The notes: a model not told the origin generated them from the sequence alone. Shown: positions 47,814 to 60,300, numbered from the stretch's first letter. The stretch: DNA of 64,000 nucleotides from Symbiodinium natans (GCA_905221605.1 CAJNDS010002227.1:372001-436000); one strand, 5' to 3'. Translations and numbers: made by a program.

Positions 47814-49336
47814 TTAAGATTTGAAATGTATGTGGGATTTGTTAGGCTCAGGCTTGGTGCCCGGATTTCAGGGCTTAGGGTTTAGGGCTAAAGCCCTAAA
47901 CCCTGAACCCTGTAATCCTTCAACCCTTGAAACCCTAAACCTAAACCCTAGACCATACATCCTGAAACCCTGAACCCTAAACCCGAAGCCCTACACCCTA
48001 AACCCTAAACCCTAAACCCTAAACCCTAAACCCGAGGCTTGGTCCCAGCAGCTTTGGCGAGCACACACTGCCACTCCCAAGGCGGCGCCCCGCACTCTGG
48101 GTAGGTGGGGGCCTGGATTTGGGGTTTAGGGTTTAGGGGTTTAGGGTCTAGGGTTTAGGGTTTGGGGATTAGGGTTTAGGGTTTAGGGTTTGGAGTTTAG
48201 GGTTTGGGGTGTTGGGGTTTAGGGGTTTAGGGTTTGGGGATTAGGGGTTTAGGGTTTAGGGTTTAGGGTTTGGGGGTTTCGGGTTTAGGGTTTAGGGTTT
48301 AGGGTTTAGGGGTTTAGGGTTTAGGGTTAGGGGTTTAGGGTTTAGGGTTTGGGGTTTAGGGTTTAGGGGTTTAGGGGTTTAGGGTTTCGGTCTTCGGGGA
48401 TTCGGGTGTTTACAGGCTTTAGGGCTTCAGGGCGCCTTCCCTCTTGTGATAGGCTCCAAGCCGCTCCCCCAAGTTGTAGCCTGTTCGGGTTTCGCAGCCC
48501 TTTTCCACTGACTCCTAAAAGGGCCCCCAACAAGGGCCGAAGGGGTCTTCGGACTATAAGCCCCCTAAACCCTAAACCCTAAAAGGGTTGCAGGGCGGGC
48601 CTCCAGTGTCGAAGGCTTAGGCTATTAAGGTTTCGGGCTTGGGGTTCGGGGTTTAGGGTTCGGCATCTAGGCCTTATCGGCTTCTGTTATTTGCGGCTTT
48701 GGAGTGTCAAGGTTTAGGGTTGAAAAGTTTAGGGTTTAGGGGTTAGGGTTTAGGGATTAGGGATTAGGGTTTAGGGTGGATTTCTGGGTTTGAGGGTTTC
48801 GCGGTTTCGGGTTGGCTTTCGGGTTGTACGGTTTGGTCTCTGCGCTTCAGTTCCCCCACCTGCGTGTGGAGGTTTGCCGGAGCGGCCCCACTCCCTCCTG
48901 GCAGGGCTGAGGGCGGGTTTTAGGGATAACCCTAAACCCTAAACCCTAAACCCCAAACCCTAAACCCCAAACCCTAAACCCCAAACCCCAAACCCTAAAC
49001 CCTAAACCCTAAACCCTCCCTTCGCCCAACGGGCCTCCACTCGGACGACCTCGGCCCACAGCCGCAGATCGCACCTTGGCAGCAGAGAGTTTGGGGTTTA
49101 GGGTTTAGGGTTCAGGGTTTAGCGTTTAGGGTTTACGGTTTGGGGTATGGGGTATGGGGTTTAGGGTTTAGGGTTAAGGGTTCAGGGTTTAGGGTTTAGG
49201 GGTTTGGGGTTTGGGGTTTGGGGTTTTGGGGTTTGGGGCTTGGGGCTTGGGGTTTGGGGTTTGGGGTTTGGGGCTTGGGGTTTGGGGTTCAGGAAAGAAT
49301 AGCAACTTATGCCTTAGTCTTCACCGTTGAAACCAT
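47814..49336 (-). CDS. Small six-exon gene of unknown function
   Basis: Not recognised. Exons on minus: 49313-49336 (starts ATG, MVSTVKTK), 49035-49074, 48830-48897 (GAAPANLHTQVGELKRRDQT), 48440-48514 (CETRTGYNLGERLGAYHKR), 48032-48094 (CGAPPWEWQCVLAKAAGTKP) and 47814-47852 (ends TAA). They total 309 bases, 102 residues, all phases consistent. Donors: AAG|GC, GGAG|GC, ACC|GT, AGG|GA and CGG|GTTTAG; the last is the first unit of a telomere-like array, so the array itself supplies the GT. Acceptors: CAAG|G, CCAG|G, TTTTAG|G, AGAG|T and CAAG|C. A plus-strand frame over 49290-49424 is also open but does not connect to anything. Confidence 0.48.
48112..48395. repeat. TTTAGGG/TTTGGGG array with slipped units
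   Basis: About 40 degenerate units, in the intron between exons 48440-48514 and 48032-48094. Confidence 0.9.
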
Positions 49337-49494
49337 GAAGACCCAAGCTCTGGCCGCAACAAAGTTCGAGTCTGCCAAGGGGCGCCGTCCCAGTCCAGCG
49401 CGCAGCGCGCAGCTTGCTCACTGAGGGCGGGATTTATCGAGGCTTGGGGTTTTAGGGTTGAGGGTTTAGGGTTTAGGGTTTAGGGTTTAGGGTT

Positions 49495-49523
49495 TTAGGG
49501 TTTAGGGTTGAGGGTTTTAGGGT

Positions 49524-49583
<60 letters not shown>

Positions 49584-49612
49584 GGTTCAGGGTTGAGGGT
49601 TGAGGGTTGAGG
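49495..49612. repeat. Variant array (TTGAGGG)n
   Basis: About 13 TTGAGGG units replace TTTAGGG, with one TTCAGGG. Confidence 0.95.
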
Positions 49613-50042
49613 TGTAAGGTTCAGGGTTCGGAGTTTGGGGCTTCATGTTGGGTTTAGGGTTTAGGGGTTAGGGTTAGTGTTGAATGAGTTTAAGAGGGAC
49701 AGCAAGGCCCGGCAACTGATTTAAAGGCCGGCCCTACGAAATTTGCTTACGACACCCCGACGTTTTGACTAATTTGCAGACACCACTCTGGATCCCGAAA
49801 CCGTTCGGGTGTCCTGAATTGCCCGGCCAACTGGATTTTTATAGAGGATACCCCTGTTAAACATTAGGGCTTAAGGTTTAGAGTCTAGGGTCTCGGGATC
49901 CAAGGGGGCAACACCCCAATGTCGGAGACAGCCTTGTTGACTTTGGGATGAGGGATGAGGGTTGTTTAATCCTACTCTGTTCATCTCTGCTCCCTAAACC
50001 CTAAACCCTAAACCCTAAACCCTAAACCCTAAACCCTAAACC

Positions 50043-52182
50043 CTAAACCCCTAAGTGGGTAGCCGCACAACTACCCCTTCAGGGTTTAAAGGTTTCAGGC
50101 ATGAGGGTTTGGGGTCTCGCTTTCGTTTTGGAGTCCCGGGCAACCCTAAACCTTAAAACCCGATCTGTCCCTAAAAGCCACCCCTACATGAAAAACCCCT
50201 AAAACCGCACAAAAAAAAAAACTGCCAAAAACCTTCTAAGACCCTGAAGCCCCAAATTCCCGACCCTGAAAACCTGAGCCCAGAGCCCTCAACTCGGAAC
50301 CCCAAGCCCTCAACCCTCAGCTCTCAACCCGAACGAAACCCTAAACCCGAAACCCTCCCCTAAACCCGAAACCCGAAACCCTAAACCCGAAACCCTCACC
50401 CTAAACCCTAAACCCTAAAACCCTACACCCCTAAACCCTAAACCCCTAAACCCCGAAACCCCTAAACCCCCTAAACCTCAAAGCCTCTCCAGCTGGTCGT
50501 TGGCGCGGACCTCCTCAGGCACCACAGAAGAGTAATGATCACGACAAAAATAAGGTCAGAAAATAGTTTAGGGTTTAGGGTGGGTTTCGGGTTTCGGGTT
50601 TAGGGTTTCGGGTTTCGGGTTCCGGGTTTAGGGTTTCGGGTTTAGGGTTTAGGGTTTAGGGTTTCGGGTTTAGGGTTTAGGGTTTGAGGGTTTAGGGTTT
50701 AGGGTTTAGGGTTTAGGGTTTAGGGTTTAGGGTTTAGGGTTTAGGGTTTAGGGTTTAGGGTTTAGGGTTTAGGTTTAGGGGGCTTCGGGTTTAGGGTGCC
50801 CAAGACGTCGAAGCATTCAACTCGGAACTTGCCAGGCGCCGGAGCCTCAAGAAAGGACACCTCGTCACGACACCAAGGGTGGAGCAAAAAGGGTTCCCTT
50901 TAAGGGGTATAAGGATTTAGGGTTTAGGGTTTAGGGTTTAGGGTTTAGGGTTTAGGGTTTAGGGTTTAGGTTTAAGCTTTACGGTTTGAAGGGGCCCTTA
51001 ATCGGCAACCCGAAGCCCCAAGCCACTCTAAGGGTAGTTTCATGGGCCCTTATGTTGGGTCCCTAACCTCCTTTAAAGGTTTTGATTTGTATCAAGAAGA
51101 AGCAGGGTGGATTGCAAGTCCTTGAACCCTAAACCCTAAACCCCAAACACTAAACCGTCCCTAAACCCTAAACCCTAAACCCTAAACCCCAAACCCTGAA
51201 CCCTAAACCCTAAACCCTAAACCCTAAACCCTAAACCCGAAACCCTAAACCCTAAACCCTAAACCCTAAACCCTAAACCCTAAACCCTAAACCAAACCCT
51301 TCATCCCCGAGGTCCTTGTCGTACAACTCCAAGAGCCGGCCTGCAGGAGTTGTTCTTGGAGGGCGGCACTTGGGGGGGGGGGGGGGGGGGGCTGCAACTT
51401 GAGGTTTGGGGTGCAGGGTTTTGGGTTGAGGGTTTAGGGTTTAGGGTTGAGGGTTTAGGGTTTAGGGTTTAGGGTTTAGGGTTTAGGGTTTAGGGTTTAG
51501 GGTTTAGGGTTTAGGGTTTGGGGTTTGGGGTTTGGGGTTTAGGGCTTGGGCTCTGGAATGCTAGAATACCCCACCCCTCCCCCGACAAGCGAAAAGACGC
51601 AGACTCCTGCTCCAGGCTCCACACCTTCAACGCTAAGCCCTCAACACTTAACCCTTAACCCGAAACCCGAAACCCTCAACCCTAAACCCTAAAACCCTAA
51701 AACCCTAAACCCGCAACCCTCAACCCTAAAACCCTTACCTCGAATGGTCGTTCCTAAGAGGCGCACCTCGCTTCTCAGTCTGGCTCAGCGGCCAGTCTAA
51801 CGAATGGCTCCTAGGGTTCAGGGTTCAGGGTTCAGGGTTTAGGGTTTAGGGTCTAGGGTCTAGGGTCTAGGGTCTAGGGTCTAGGGTCTAGGGTCTAGGG
51901 TCTAGGGTCTAGGGTCTAGGGTCTAGGGTCTAGGTTCTAGGGTCTAGGGTCTAGGGTCTAGGGTCTAGGGTCTAGGGTCTAGGGTCTAGGGTCTAGGGTC
52001 TAGGGTCTAGGGTCTAGGGTCTAGGGTCTAGGGTCTAGGGTCTAGGGTGCGGGTGGAGGGAGGGGGCCTAAACCCTAAACCCCAAACACCCCGAACCGTA
52101 AACCCCACAAACACTGCGCCACCGAAACGCCACGGTTAGGAGCTAAAGAGTTTACAGATGGCTTTGAGCAGGGTTCTATCAT
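50043..52182 (-). CDS. Small six-exon gene of unknown function
   Basis: Not recognised. Exons on minus: 52134-52182 (starts ATG, MIEPCSKPSVNSLAPN), 51739-51796 (WPLSQTEKRGAPLRNDHS), 51298-51354 (TTPAGRLLELYDKDLGDE), 50800-50845 (LRRLASSELNASTSW), 50485-50513 (EVRANDQLE) and 50043-50076 (ends TAG). They total 273 bases, 90 residues, phases consistent. Donors: AACC|GT, CGAG|GTAAGG, GAAGG|GTTTGG, TGG|GC and GAGAG|GC. The third exon is the most protein-like. Two introns hold large variant telomere arrays. The first donor is the weakest call. Confidence 0.45.
51838..52050. repeat. Homogeneous variant array (TCTAGGG)n
   Basis: About 29 TCTAGGG units with one TTCTAGG slip near 51933. It sits in the first intron of the 50043-52182 gene. 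Such uniformity contrasts with the mixed arrays elsewhere and implies recent local expansion of a single variant. Confidence 0.95.
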
Positions 52183-52864
52183 GAAAAAGGCTGGGAACTG
52201 GGAATTCAAAACAGCTCCATGTTCGCAACACCAGCAAACCGGGCGAAACCCTAGGTTGAGGTTTTCGGGTTTATAGGGTTTTGGGTTTAGCACTCGGGGT
52301 TTACGGGCTAAGGGTTCATAGGGTGCGAATTTGGTGCAACATTTTGGGGGTTAAGAGGTTTGGTTAGGCTTCCACCCCCCTGTGCCCCTGAATTCTATGG
52401 TTTAGGGTTTTGGGTTTCGGGTTTAGGGCTGGCATCTCGGAGAATCTTGAACCCTCCACCCCGACACCACTCACGCGTCCTCATGGAAATGGCATGCGAA
52501 AGCCGTCGTCCCTACATCGCACAGAAGAGGGCTCGGGCTCTGGACCCCTAGACAGTCAACCCTAAACCCTGGTTTAGGGTTGAGGGCTTAGGGTCGAGGC
52601 TCAGAAAACAAACCCTAAGACTCTACAAACCTAATCACCCGTAAAAACCCTCTGCAGGAGACTCAAGCTGGTGAGCCAAGAGGGTGGAGTTTGGGGTTTG
52701 GCAAGCACTTATGGGGTCTGGGGGTCAGGGCTCAGGAGTTTAGGGTTTAGGGTTTAGAGTTGAGGGTTTAGGGCTTAGGGTTTCGGAAAATCCTGAAAGT
52801 GGAACCCAAACCATGACGCTTTTCCCCTACCGGCATCTTGAGCCGACATGAAGGTGGCAGGCCC

Positions 52865-53150
52865 ACGTCACCAAGGTGGCTTAGTGTTCATTCAAGGTTC
52901 AGGGTGTATTTAGGGTTTCGGGTTCAAGGCTTATTTGGGGTTCAGGGCTCAGGGTTTACTTGCGGTTTCGGGCTTAAGGCTTATTTAGGGTTTAGGGATC
53001 ATGGTTACTAGGGTTCAGGGTTTACGTGGGGTTTCGGGAGTTCAGGGTTCAGGGTTTGCTTAGGTTTTCGGGTTCAAGGCTTATGTGGGGGGGTTCAGGG
53101 TTTGCTCAAGGTTTCGGGTTCATGGCTTATTTGGGGTTTAGGGTTAGGAT
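52865..53150. repeat. Minisatellite of variant telomere motifs, about 55-base unit, block 1
   Basis: GGTTCAGGGTTTACTTAGGG, TTTCGGGTTCAAGGCTTAT and TTGGGG repeat in this order about five times. The same unit appears at 55135-55170 (one partial copy) and 56222-56405, so it flanks the non-telomeric block in between. Confidence 0.85.
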
Positions 53151-53269
53151 ATTCCGGCCCTGATAACACTGGGTTTCTGGAAATAACAAATTTTCTGTTG
53201 CTTTCAATTTTTTCAGATTCCGCACCAGGCCAGACTCAAAAACAATCCGAGAACCATTCAGAAAAAATT

Positions 53270-53530
53270 CACTTACGGCAGATGCAGTAGCTGCCACAAA
53301 CATCAGCCAGTGACATCCGGTGATTGGCATCAATGCAGGTCTATCCTGTTCACTTTCTTGTCTCTTGTCTCCAACTTCTCGTAGCATTTTTCGAGTCACA
53401 GGCTATCCATAGCTTCCTAAACAAGAAGATGGGGTCACCTACAGCTACAGGCAAACTGCACGCAGCAGGAACGACAGTGCTGCTGCAACAATGTCTGGCT
53501 GGGGGAATCGTGTTTCCGAAGCTTAGAACG
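53270..53530 (-). CDS. Candidate exons of a gene with ordinary introns
   Basis: Minus reads DRPALMPITGCHWLMFVAAT then ASA before a consensus donor GTAAGTG (exon about 53282-53350, AG|G acceptor). A second candidate at about 53370-53425 has a good acceptor, CTTCTTGTTTAG|G, and reads KLWIACDSKNATR. A third lies near 53440-53490 (QHCRSCCVQFACSC, AG|GT donor). No family recognised and no joined frame found. Telomere repeats are absent from this stretch, as in the RDR gene. Confidence 0.35.
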
Positions 53531-54609
53531 TAATGGAACACACAGCATCCCAATTTCCGCAGGATACTTGGATAGTGCAGCGCTCTACCATGTCTTTCAA
53601 GTTTTGTTTGGATCTCGGCTGCTGCTGAACTCTGATAAAGTGGATGGTTCGTGAGATTCCCCGTGACTCTGTGCACGTGTCTTTTTGTTTCTGGATTTGC
53701 TTGTGGTTTGATTTTTTGGGTTTGTTTTTTGAATTGCTTTTGGTTGCTATTTGAAGAAACTTTGGGTTTTTGGTGCTTTGTTTGTTTTTTGTGTTTTTTT
53801 GAGTTTTCCCCGGGTTTTTACAGCTTGTCCGCATTTCAGGGCCTGAGCGGTAAGGCCTCTCCTGGAGGCCTCCAAGCAGAGCTCCGAACGTCCCTGTACT
53901 CCGTTGGAATGTCACCAGCTCCCTAGCTTCGGAGACTTACCGCCAGCAGGGAGTGACCCTTCGGCAGCAGCTGCTCGCGCAGGTCTTCAGGACCCCGAGC
54001 GATCTGAGCTTCCCGGATGGCCTGCCAGAAGCTCTCCCGTACACAAGTTTCATCTGATTTGCCCTCGCGACCCTAAAGTGAAAGTGGGTTTCGTGCGGGA
54101 TGGAATCCTGGCTGCTTGCTTTGATGTTGGTCTAGAGGGGATCTGGCTGTTTGTTTGTGTTTTGTCCGCTGCGCTTGTGAATTTTGTCTGGATTGCTGTT
54201 GGATGTTTTCTGGTTTGTTTATGCTCTATTTTCACTTTTTGGTTGTTTTGGTTTGTCTTCTGGCTTTTTTGGCTGTTTTTGTTGATCTTCTTTTTTTGTG
54301 GTTTGTTGTTTGGATTTAGGGGAGCGGGCTTCTGGAACTGAATATTTTTCTGAGTTTTTGTGGGGTTTGTTTAGTTGAAGTTTCCCAATCTGAACAGAGC
54401 ACAGATTATCTTGAGTTTAGGGTTCAACGATAAGTTCCACTTATATGCATGTCTTGCGTCAAGGTCTTTGGTCTGTCTGGCGGCACTGCCTTCATGAGCC
54501 TACTCCCTTGATGCCTGCTCCTCAAACTGGCCCAGCGCTTCGAGCCGCTCCGCCCAGGTCTTGGGGGTCCCAACTTGGGCGGTGCTGAAATACCCCACTT
54601 GATGTACTC

Positions 54610-55052
54610 AAGCACGGGGTGTGGCCAGTCTATGGAATGAGAGCACCGGCTGCAATGTCGCGCGCCTGTCGGCAGTTGCACCCCTTCTTAAAAGCGCAGC
54701 CTTGCAGCACTTGTTGAGCCCACGACGAGCGTGCTGCAAACCGGGTGGAAGTGGATAGTCAGCTGGCAGGTCGCAGCCGAACTGCTTTGTGAGCTCGTTT
54801 AGGAAGGAGAAGCGGCTCTGGGCGACAAACGGGCCCGTTGCGAGCAGTGCCCGAAGGATGTCTTTCCTTCCCGAGCTCCTTGACGTGACAGAGCACCTCA
54901 TGCCAGCACTGCACGCTGTGGTTAAGGCGCCAGCATGGGGGTGCGCTGATCAACCCGCTCCGAGTGAAAAACTGCGTCGCTTCGGGCATGCGTTCGGGCC
55001 GCTGACTGCTCCTGGCCAATGGGTGCAGCTCCTTGGCCGGAATGAAGTCCAC
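54610..55052 (-). pseudogene. Frameshifted coding remnant
   Basis: A minus frame starting ATG at 55052 (MDFIPAKELHPLARSSQRP ... CWHEVLCHVKELG) loses coding character near 54880, where the next frame takes over (DILRALLATGPFVAQSRFSF, LTKQFGCDLPADYPLPPG) and runs to about 54640. The two parts would join with a one-base change in an A-rich stretch (AAGGAAAGAC), so this is a gene broken by a frameshift, or an unrecognised junction. Family not recognised. Confidence 0.45.
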
Positions 55053-55169
55053 GCCGCCTTGGGCGTAGCCTGTTGATGAGCGTCCTCCGGAGCTTCCTGA
55101 GCCTGACGCTTGCGGCCTGCACCGGAACTAGTTCGGGCTTCGGGTTCAAGGCGTATTTGGGGTTTGGGG

Positions 55170-56222
55170 TTTATGCGAGCTCGCGAGGTCACTGAAATCG
55201 ATGTTGTTCATGAAGGGGTTGTTTTGCATGTGTCGGAAACCCAATGCGGCATTTCGGGGCCTGGTTTTTCGCCACCCAAAGGGCATTGCTTTCAGCAAAG
55301 AAATTTAAAAAGGACCCCTCGTGCTCATACGACGGTTGCCAATTGCTCTTTGTCTGGCCTCTGGTGACGGGAAGATTTATACTTGGGTGACTGATGATGT
55401 GGTGACATGAGGTGACCCAGGGCTTTGCCAGACAACTCAGCACGGACATAAACTGTTGAAATTCTGTTTTTTGAATTTTTTGGCAAGCGCGGGGGCTGGT
55501 GTTCGTTCTGGCGTTTGTTCTCCTGGGTGTTCGTTCTTGGTGTTCGTTTGGTGCTCGTTCTAGGTGATGTTCGTTTGGTGCTCGTTCTCATTTGATGTTC
55601 GTTTGGTGTTCGTTCTCCTGGTGTTCGTTTGGTGTTCGTTCTCCTTCTTAATTACCTCTTTGTAGAACAAGCACCAAAAGAACACCAACCGAGAACGAGC
55701 ACCAAACGAACACCATGAGAACCAGCGCCAGACCGACACCAAAACCCGGAACGAACACCGGTGTTTCTGCTCAAAACGGAGAACAAACACCAGAACGAAC
55801 ACTTCCCCACAATCACCAAAATTTACCAAAACCAAAACATTGAGAACCTAAACGCACGGCCAACCGAAAACAATACCGTCTCGAGTCACCACAACCCACC
55901 CGCCCCCCCTCCCACCACGCGCTCGGTCACTCGGTGACTGCCAACACCGGAGCCCTGAGGTAGTTGTTCGCGAAAAAAGAGCCACCGACACAACTGCAGC
56001 ACAGGTGCTTCGGGATCACTTGTATGAGAGTGCCAAGCCTTTGAAGTTTGAAATCTCTAAACGCCCTAAACCCCCTAAATCTCAAATTTGGCAGTGTACC
56101 GTGTTTTTTTTCTTGGTCTTTTGGGTTTTTGACGCAGACCGGACCTGCTAAAACGGTGCTCAATTTTTATGGGCACAAGTCAAACCAGCCCACATGCATT
56201 TCAGTGACCTCGCGAGCTCGTA
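55170..56222. mobile_element. 1-kb element with about 25-base terminal inverted repeats
   Basis: GCGAGCTCGCGAGGTCACTG at about 55177-55196 plus AAAT is matched in inverse by ATTTCAGTGACCTCGCGAGC at about 56198-56217. Both ends abut the variant-telomere minisatellite, as expected of an insertion into it. The interior holds a large palindromic minisatellite and no recognisable transposase, so it would be non-autonomous. Confidence 0.7.
55490..55812. repeat. Palindromic minisatellite: (GTTCGTTTGGTGTTCGTTCT)n facing its inverse
   Basis: Left half: about eight GTTCGTT(T/C)(T/G)GGTG units. Right half: AACGAGCACCAAACGAACACC-type units, the inverse complement. The turn is at the TTAATTACCTCTTTGTAGAA stretch near 55650. 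The whole could form a hairpin of about 150 base pairs. Confidence 0.85.
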
Positions 56223-56410
56223 TATTGGGGTTCAGGGTTTTCTTAAGGTTTCGGGTCCAAGGCTGATTTAGGGTTTAGGGTTCAGGGTTTACTTAGGGTT
56301 TCGGGTTCAAGGCATATTCAGGGTTTTTGTGGTTCTGGGTCTACTTCAGGTTTCGGGTTCAAGGCTTATTTCGGGTTTAGGGTTCAGGGTTTGTTTGGGG
56401 TTAAGGGTCC
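56222..56410. repeat. Minisatellite of variant telomere motifs, block 2
   Basis: Same unit as at 52865-53150 (TTTCGGGTTCAAGGCTTATT and GGTTCAGGGTTTACTTAGGG), about four copies, directly after the right end of the inverted-repeat element. Confidence 0.85.
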
Positions 56411-57362
56411 AGGGTCAAAGGCTCCGGGTGAAGGATTAAGTGTTTAGGGCTTAGGGTGAAGTTTGGGCTAAACCCCAAACCTCAAAGCCCAAACCCTAAA
56501 CCCTAAACCCTAAACCCTACACCCTAAGCCCTAAACCCTAAACCCTAAACCCAAGGCGCACATCTGACACCCTAGGCTTCCCACAAAACCACCAACGGGA
56601 AGATCCGAAACGCAACACAGCCAAACCCAAAACTCTGGACTCTACAAGCCCACAAGTAAACTCAAGGACCCTCCGTTGGGTCTGGCATACTGGCTGCTGG
56701 TTTGGGGTTTAGGGTTTCGGGTTGGGGTGGGGTCTTAAGTGCAAGGTCTGGCAAGGTTTAGGAGGTGTAGGGGCGGCAGGGTTTCGAGATTCGGGACCAA
56801 AACTTCCAGCATTGGAAAGTTGATCACTTTGCGGCTGTAAGCTCTGTAGGCACGGCTTCGGGTGTTATCCAACCTCGCGGCGTTCTCTGGGGTTTAGGGT
56901 TTGGGGTCTAGGGCCTAGGGTCGAGAGTTTAGGGTTTATGGTTTAGACGTCAGCCGTCCTGATGCCCCACCCTACACCCTAAACCCAATTCAAAAGCCTA
57001 AAACCCTAAACCCTAACCCTAAACTTCTTGCAGCGTGGAGGGCGCAGGTGGGGTTTTGCAGACACGGTCAGTCAGGGACAGACTCGGCAGAGACGGCTTT
57101 GGAAACGCAGACAGCTTGTGTGTCTAGTGTGGAGGCTTCTTTGCGCCTTTCAAAACCGGAACTGCAAAGTTCGCAAAAAGACTCGACTCTCTTCGAACCA
57201 CACCCGAACACCACCTCCGTCTTGCACCTCTATAAACAGCGACCCCGAACCCCGAAACCCTCGAAGCCGTAGGCCTAAACCCTAAACCCTAAGCCCTAAA
57301 CCTAAACCCTAAACCCTAAACCCTAAACCCTAAACCCCGAAACCCTCGAAGCTGTAGGCGTC

Positions 57363-60300
57363 TTACACTTGGGACGCTTGGCTTTGAGAGGTGTGCGACT
57401 CGGTACTTTCTGAGTCCTCCTCGAACATGCACCCATTCTGTCTTGAAAATGTGGGATTGCGCGACGATGTCGCCTCCTGGCAGGAGGGGCTTTAGGAGAA
57501 CTACAGGGATTTAGGGTTTAGGCATACTTGGGTTTAGGGCTTAGGGTTTAGGGTTTAGGGTTTAGGGTTAGGATTTAGGGTTTAGGGTTTAGGGTTTAGG
57601 GATACTGGGGTTGAGCTTCCAGGGCACTAGACCCTAAGCTCTTGGCACCCTGCAGGCCTGCCAGGGAATGCGCTCGTGGTAGGCGCGGTCGATGCCGAGA
57701 ACCTCCAACCCTGCACCCTAAACCCTAAACCCGAGTATCCCTAATTTAAACCCTAAACCCTAAATCCTAAACCCAAGTATCCCTACCCCCGAAACCCTAA
57801 ACCTCAACCTAAACCCTAAGTCCCTCAACCCCTGGACCCTAAACCCTAAACCCTAATCCCTAAACCCTGAACCCCAAGTCCCTCAACCCCTGCACCCTAA
57901 ACCCCTGGCACCCTGAGCCTCTCAACCCTAAACCCTAAACCCTAAACCCTAAACCCTAAACCCTAAACCCTAAACCCTAAACCCTAAACCCTAAACCCTA
58001 AACCCCGAACTCAACCCGGCACCTCATCTTGCGGCTGTACTCGCAGGCCACGTCTGGGAGCGCGCCAGTCGCGGCTGAAGGCAACGCCCAAGACCTGGGC
58101 TTCGCGGTTCGGGTTGAGATGTTTAGGGTTGAGGGTTTAGGGTTTAGGGCTTAGGGTTTGCGAGTTAGGGTTTAGGGATTGGGGGTTTAGGTTTTAAGGT
58201 TTTAGTGTGGGTTGAGATGGGTTGAGGGTTGAGGGTTTAGGGTTTGGGTTTGAGGGTGTAGGGTTTAAGGTTTAGGGCTTAGGGTTAGAGAGTTTCCAGT
58301 AATGAGGATTTACAGGTGCAGTCGGTGCCTGTTTATTTCACTCATACTTGTCTTTTCTGTGCTAGAAGTAGTCAAAACTGATCTGTTTTGAAGAATTTCT
58401 TATCAACTCGTTTATTAACGTGCGAATAACTAAACAGCAAAAACTTGTTCAGGAAGAGCTGAACTGAAGTTCACTGGTGGATATATATATATATATACAT
58501 ATAAATATGAATATATATATACATATATATATATATATACACGGGTCACGAAAGGAGTCGCTCCGTGATCCGCCGACGCCTTAGGCGTTGAGGGTCAAAG
58601 AACACCCCGTCCATCTAGCCCTTCAGACGCGGGGGGGATGCAGGGGAACCTTATGAAGGTTTACGATGTGGGGGTCCTTATGATAAGGGGATCCTACTAC
58701 TTGGGGATCTATTTTCGGGGTCCCCTATGTTCCCTTCTCTGTGGGCGAAAGCTGTTGCGTCCAGCTGACTTGCAGGCCGCGGCGTATGATGACCTAGCTT
58801 AAGTTGCAGTCGGATAGACATGAAAAAATACGGCGTCTTAACCCTGACCTAAAACCCTTTAAGCTTGAGTTCATCAACTGCAACCCAGGGGCGTAAAAGA
58901 ACGGCGTGACAACCGCCAGTGACCAGCCCATGATGGACAAAGCACCTGGGTCTGCGAAAGCCCCGAGCCCGCGCCTCCAAAACTTCAGGGTCTAGGGTTT
59001 GGAGTTTTGGGGTCTAGGGTTTAAGGTTTGGGGTGTGGGGCTCAGGGTTGGGCAGTTGACGGCGTACTAATACTGGGGGATTCTGGAGGTGTGAACGGTT
59101 AGACCAAGATATGAGAGTTAGGGTCTCAAGGGCGGGCACATCATTAGTACTGGAAACGGGGTCTCAGCCTCGTGAATGAAGCCATCAACCATTAACAGGA
59201 GCTAGAGATAGAGCTTCAGAGTCAAGAGTGAAGAGCCCAAGAACAGATGATACGTGGTGTGGATGTCATGAGCCAAGATACTAAGTTGGTGAGGAAAGAT
59301 CTGAAGGTGTGAATGAACGAATCTCCCATTAAAAGGAGTGCATTGGCAAGGAATTCATGACGAGTGTAAATGCACGAACTAAATGAGAGAGAGATTCGTG
59401 GAGGAAACCAGAAAGTTAGTACGGTTCCTGCGGCATATTTAATAAGAGCACATAATGCCGCATTAATAAAAGCATAACGTAATGTCATTTCTGGTCTTTT
59501 ATAGCGGGCTCATTAATACACTAATGCATTTGCCCGCCGTTATAATATTAATAAAGGTGTAGCGCTCTCTCTTTATCTTATTTCACGCGTGAACGCACAA
59601 TTTATTTTTCAATATTTAGTATATTATAGCGGGGGCCCTATTATAAGAAAGAACACGTGCGGCATAATAGTAAAACAAGTGAGTGAGCCGCACAGTAAAT
59701 ATTCATGCACGGGCCCCTGTAAAATATTATATTATGCCCGTGTGAAGATAACACTATTGATGCGCACAAAAAGAGAAAACTAATTGGTGCGCGTATTTCG
59801 TTCACTGTATTGGGTTTGGGGTTTGGGGTTAGGGGTAGGGCTGAGGGGTTGGGTTACCAAACTTTTGCACCAACAAAAATGACAACGAACTATAGTTCGA
59901 GATGTGTCCCTACATCCCCACACCAAGGACCGACTGCCTGACTACTACTTGCTTAAGAAATCTTAAGAACCCAAAAACCCGAAATTAAAGATAACACTCC
60001 CCCAAGGTCCCTTATACGGGTCCCTCCCCTAGTCCCTTGACGGACGCGAAACCCTAAACCCTAAAGCCTAAAGCCTAAACCCTCAACCCTGAACGCTAAA
60101 CCCTAAACCCTAAACCCTAAACCCTAAACCCTAAACCCTAAACCCTAAACCCTAAACCCTAAACCCTAAACCCTAAACCCTAAACCCTAAACCCTAAACC
60201 CTCACTTGACAGTAGTAGACAGGGCGCAGAGCAGCTGCACACCCAGCAGCCGGGGGCCTCCGCCTCGAAAAAGGCCATCGTCCACCTTTGGGGGGGGTCT

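Noticed and set aside
54050-54341. Plus frame with Phe/Leu/Trp-rich end that looks like a membrane protein
   Set aside because: The hydrophobic run is a translation of a T-rich TTTTGTTTG-type low-complexity stretch.
59222-59488. Minus frame of 88 codons in the AT-rich island
   Set aside because: Isolated within an ammonium-transporter intron, no domain, composition as expected for a chance frame.
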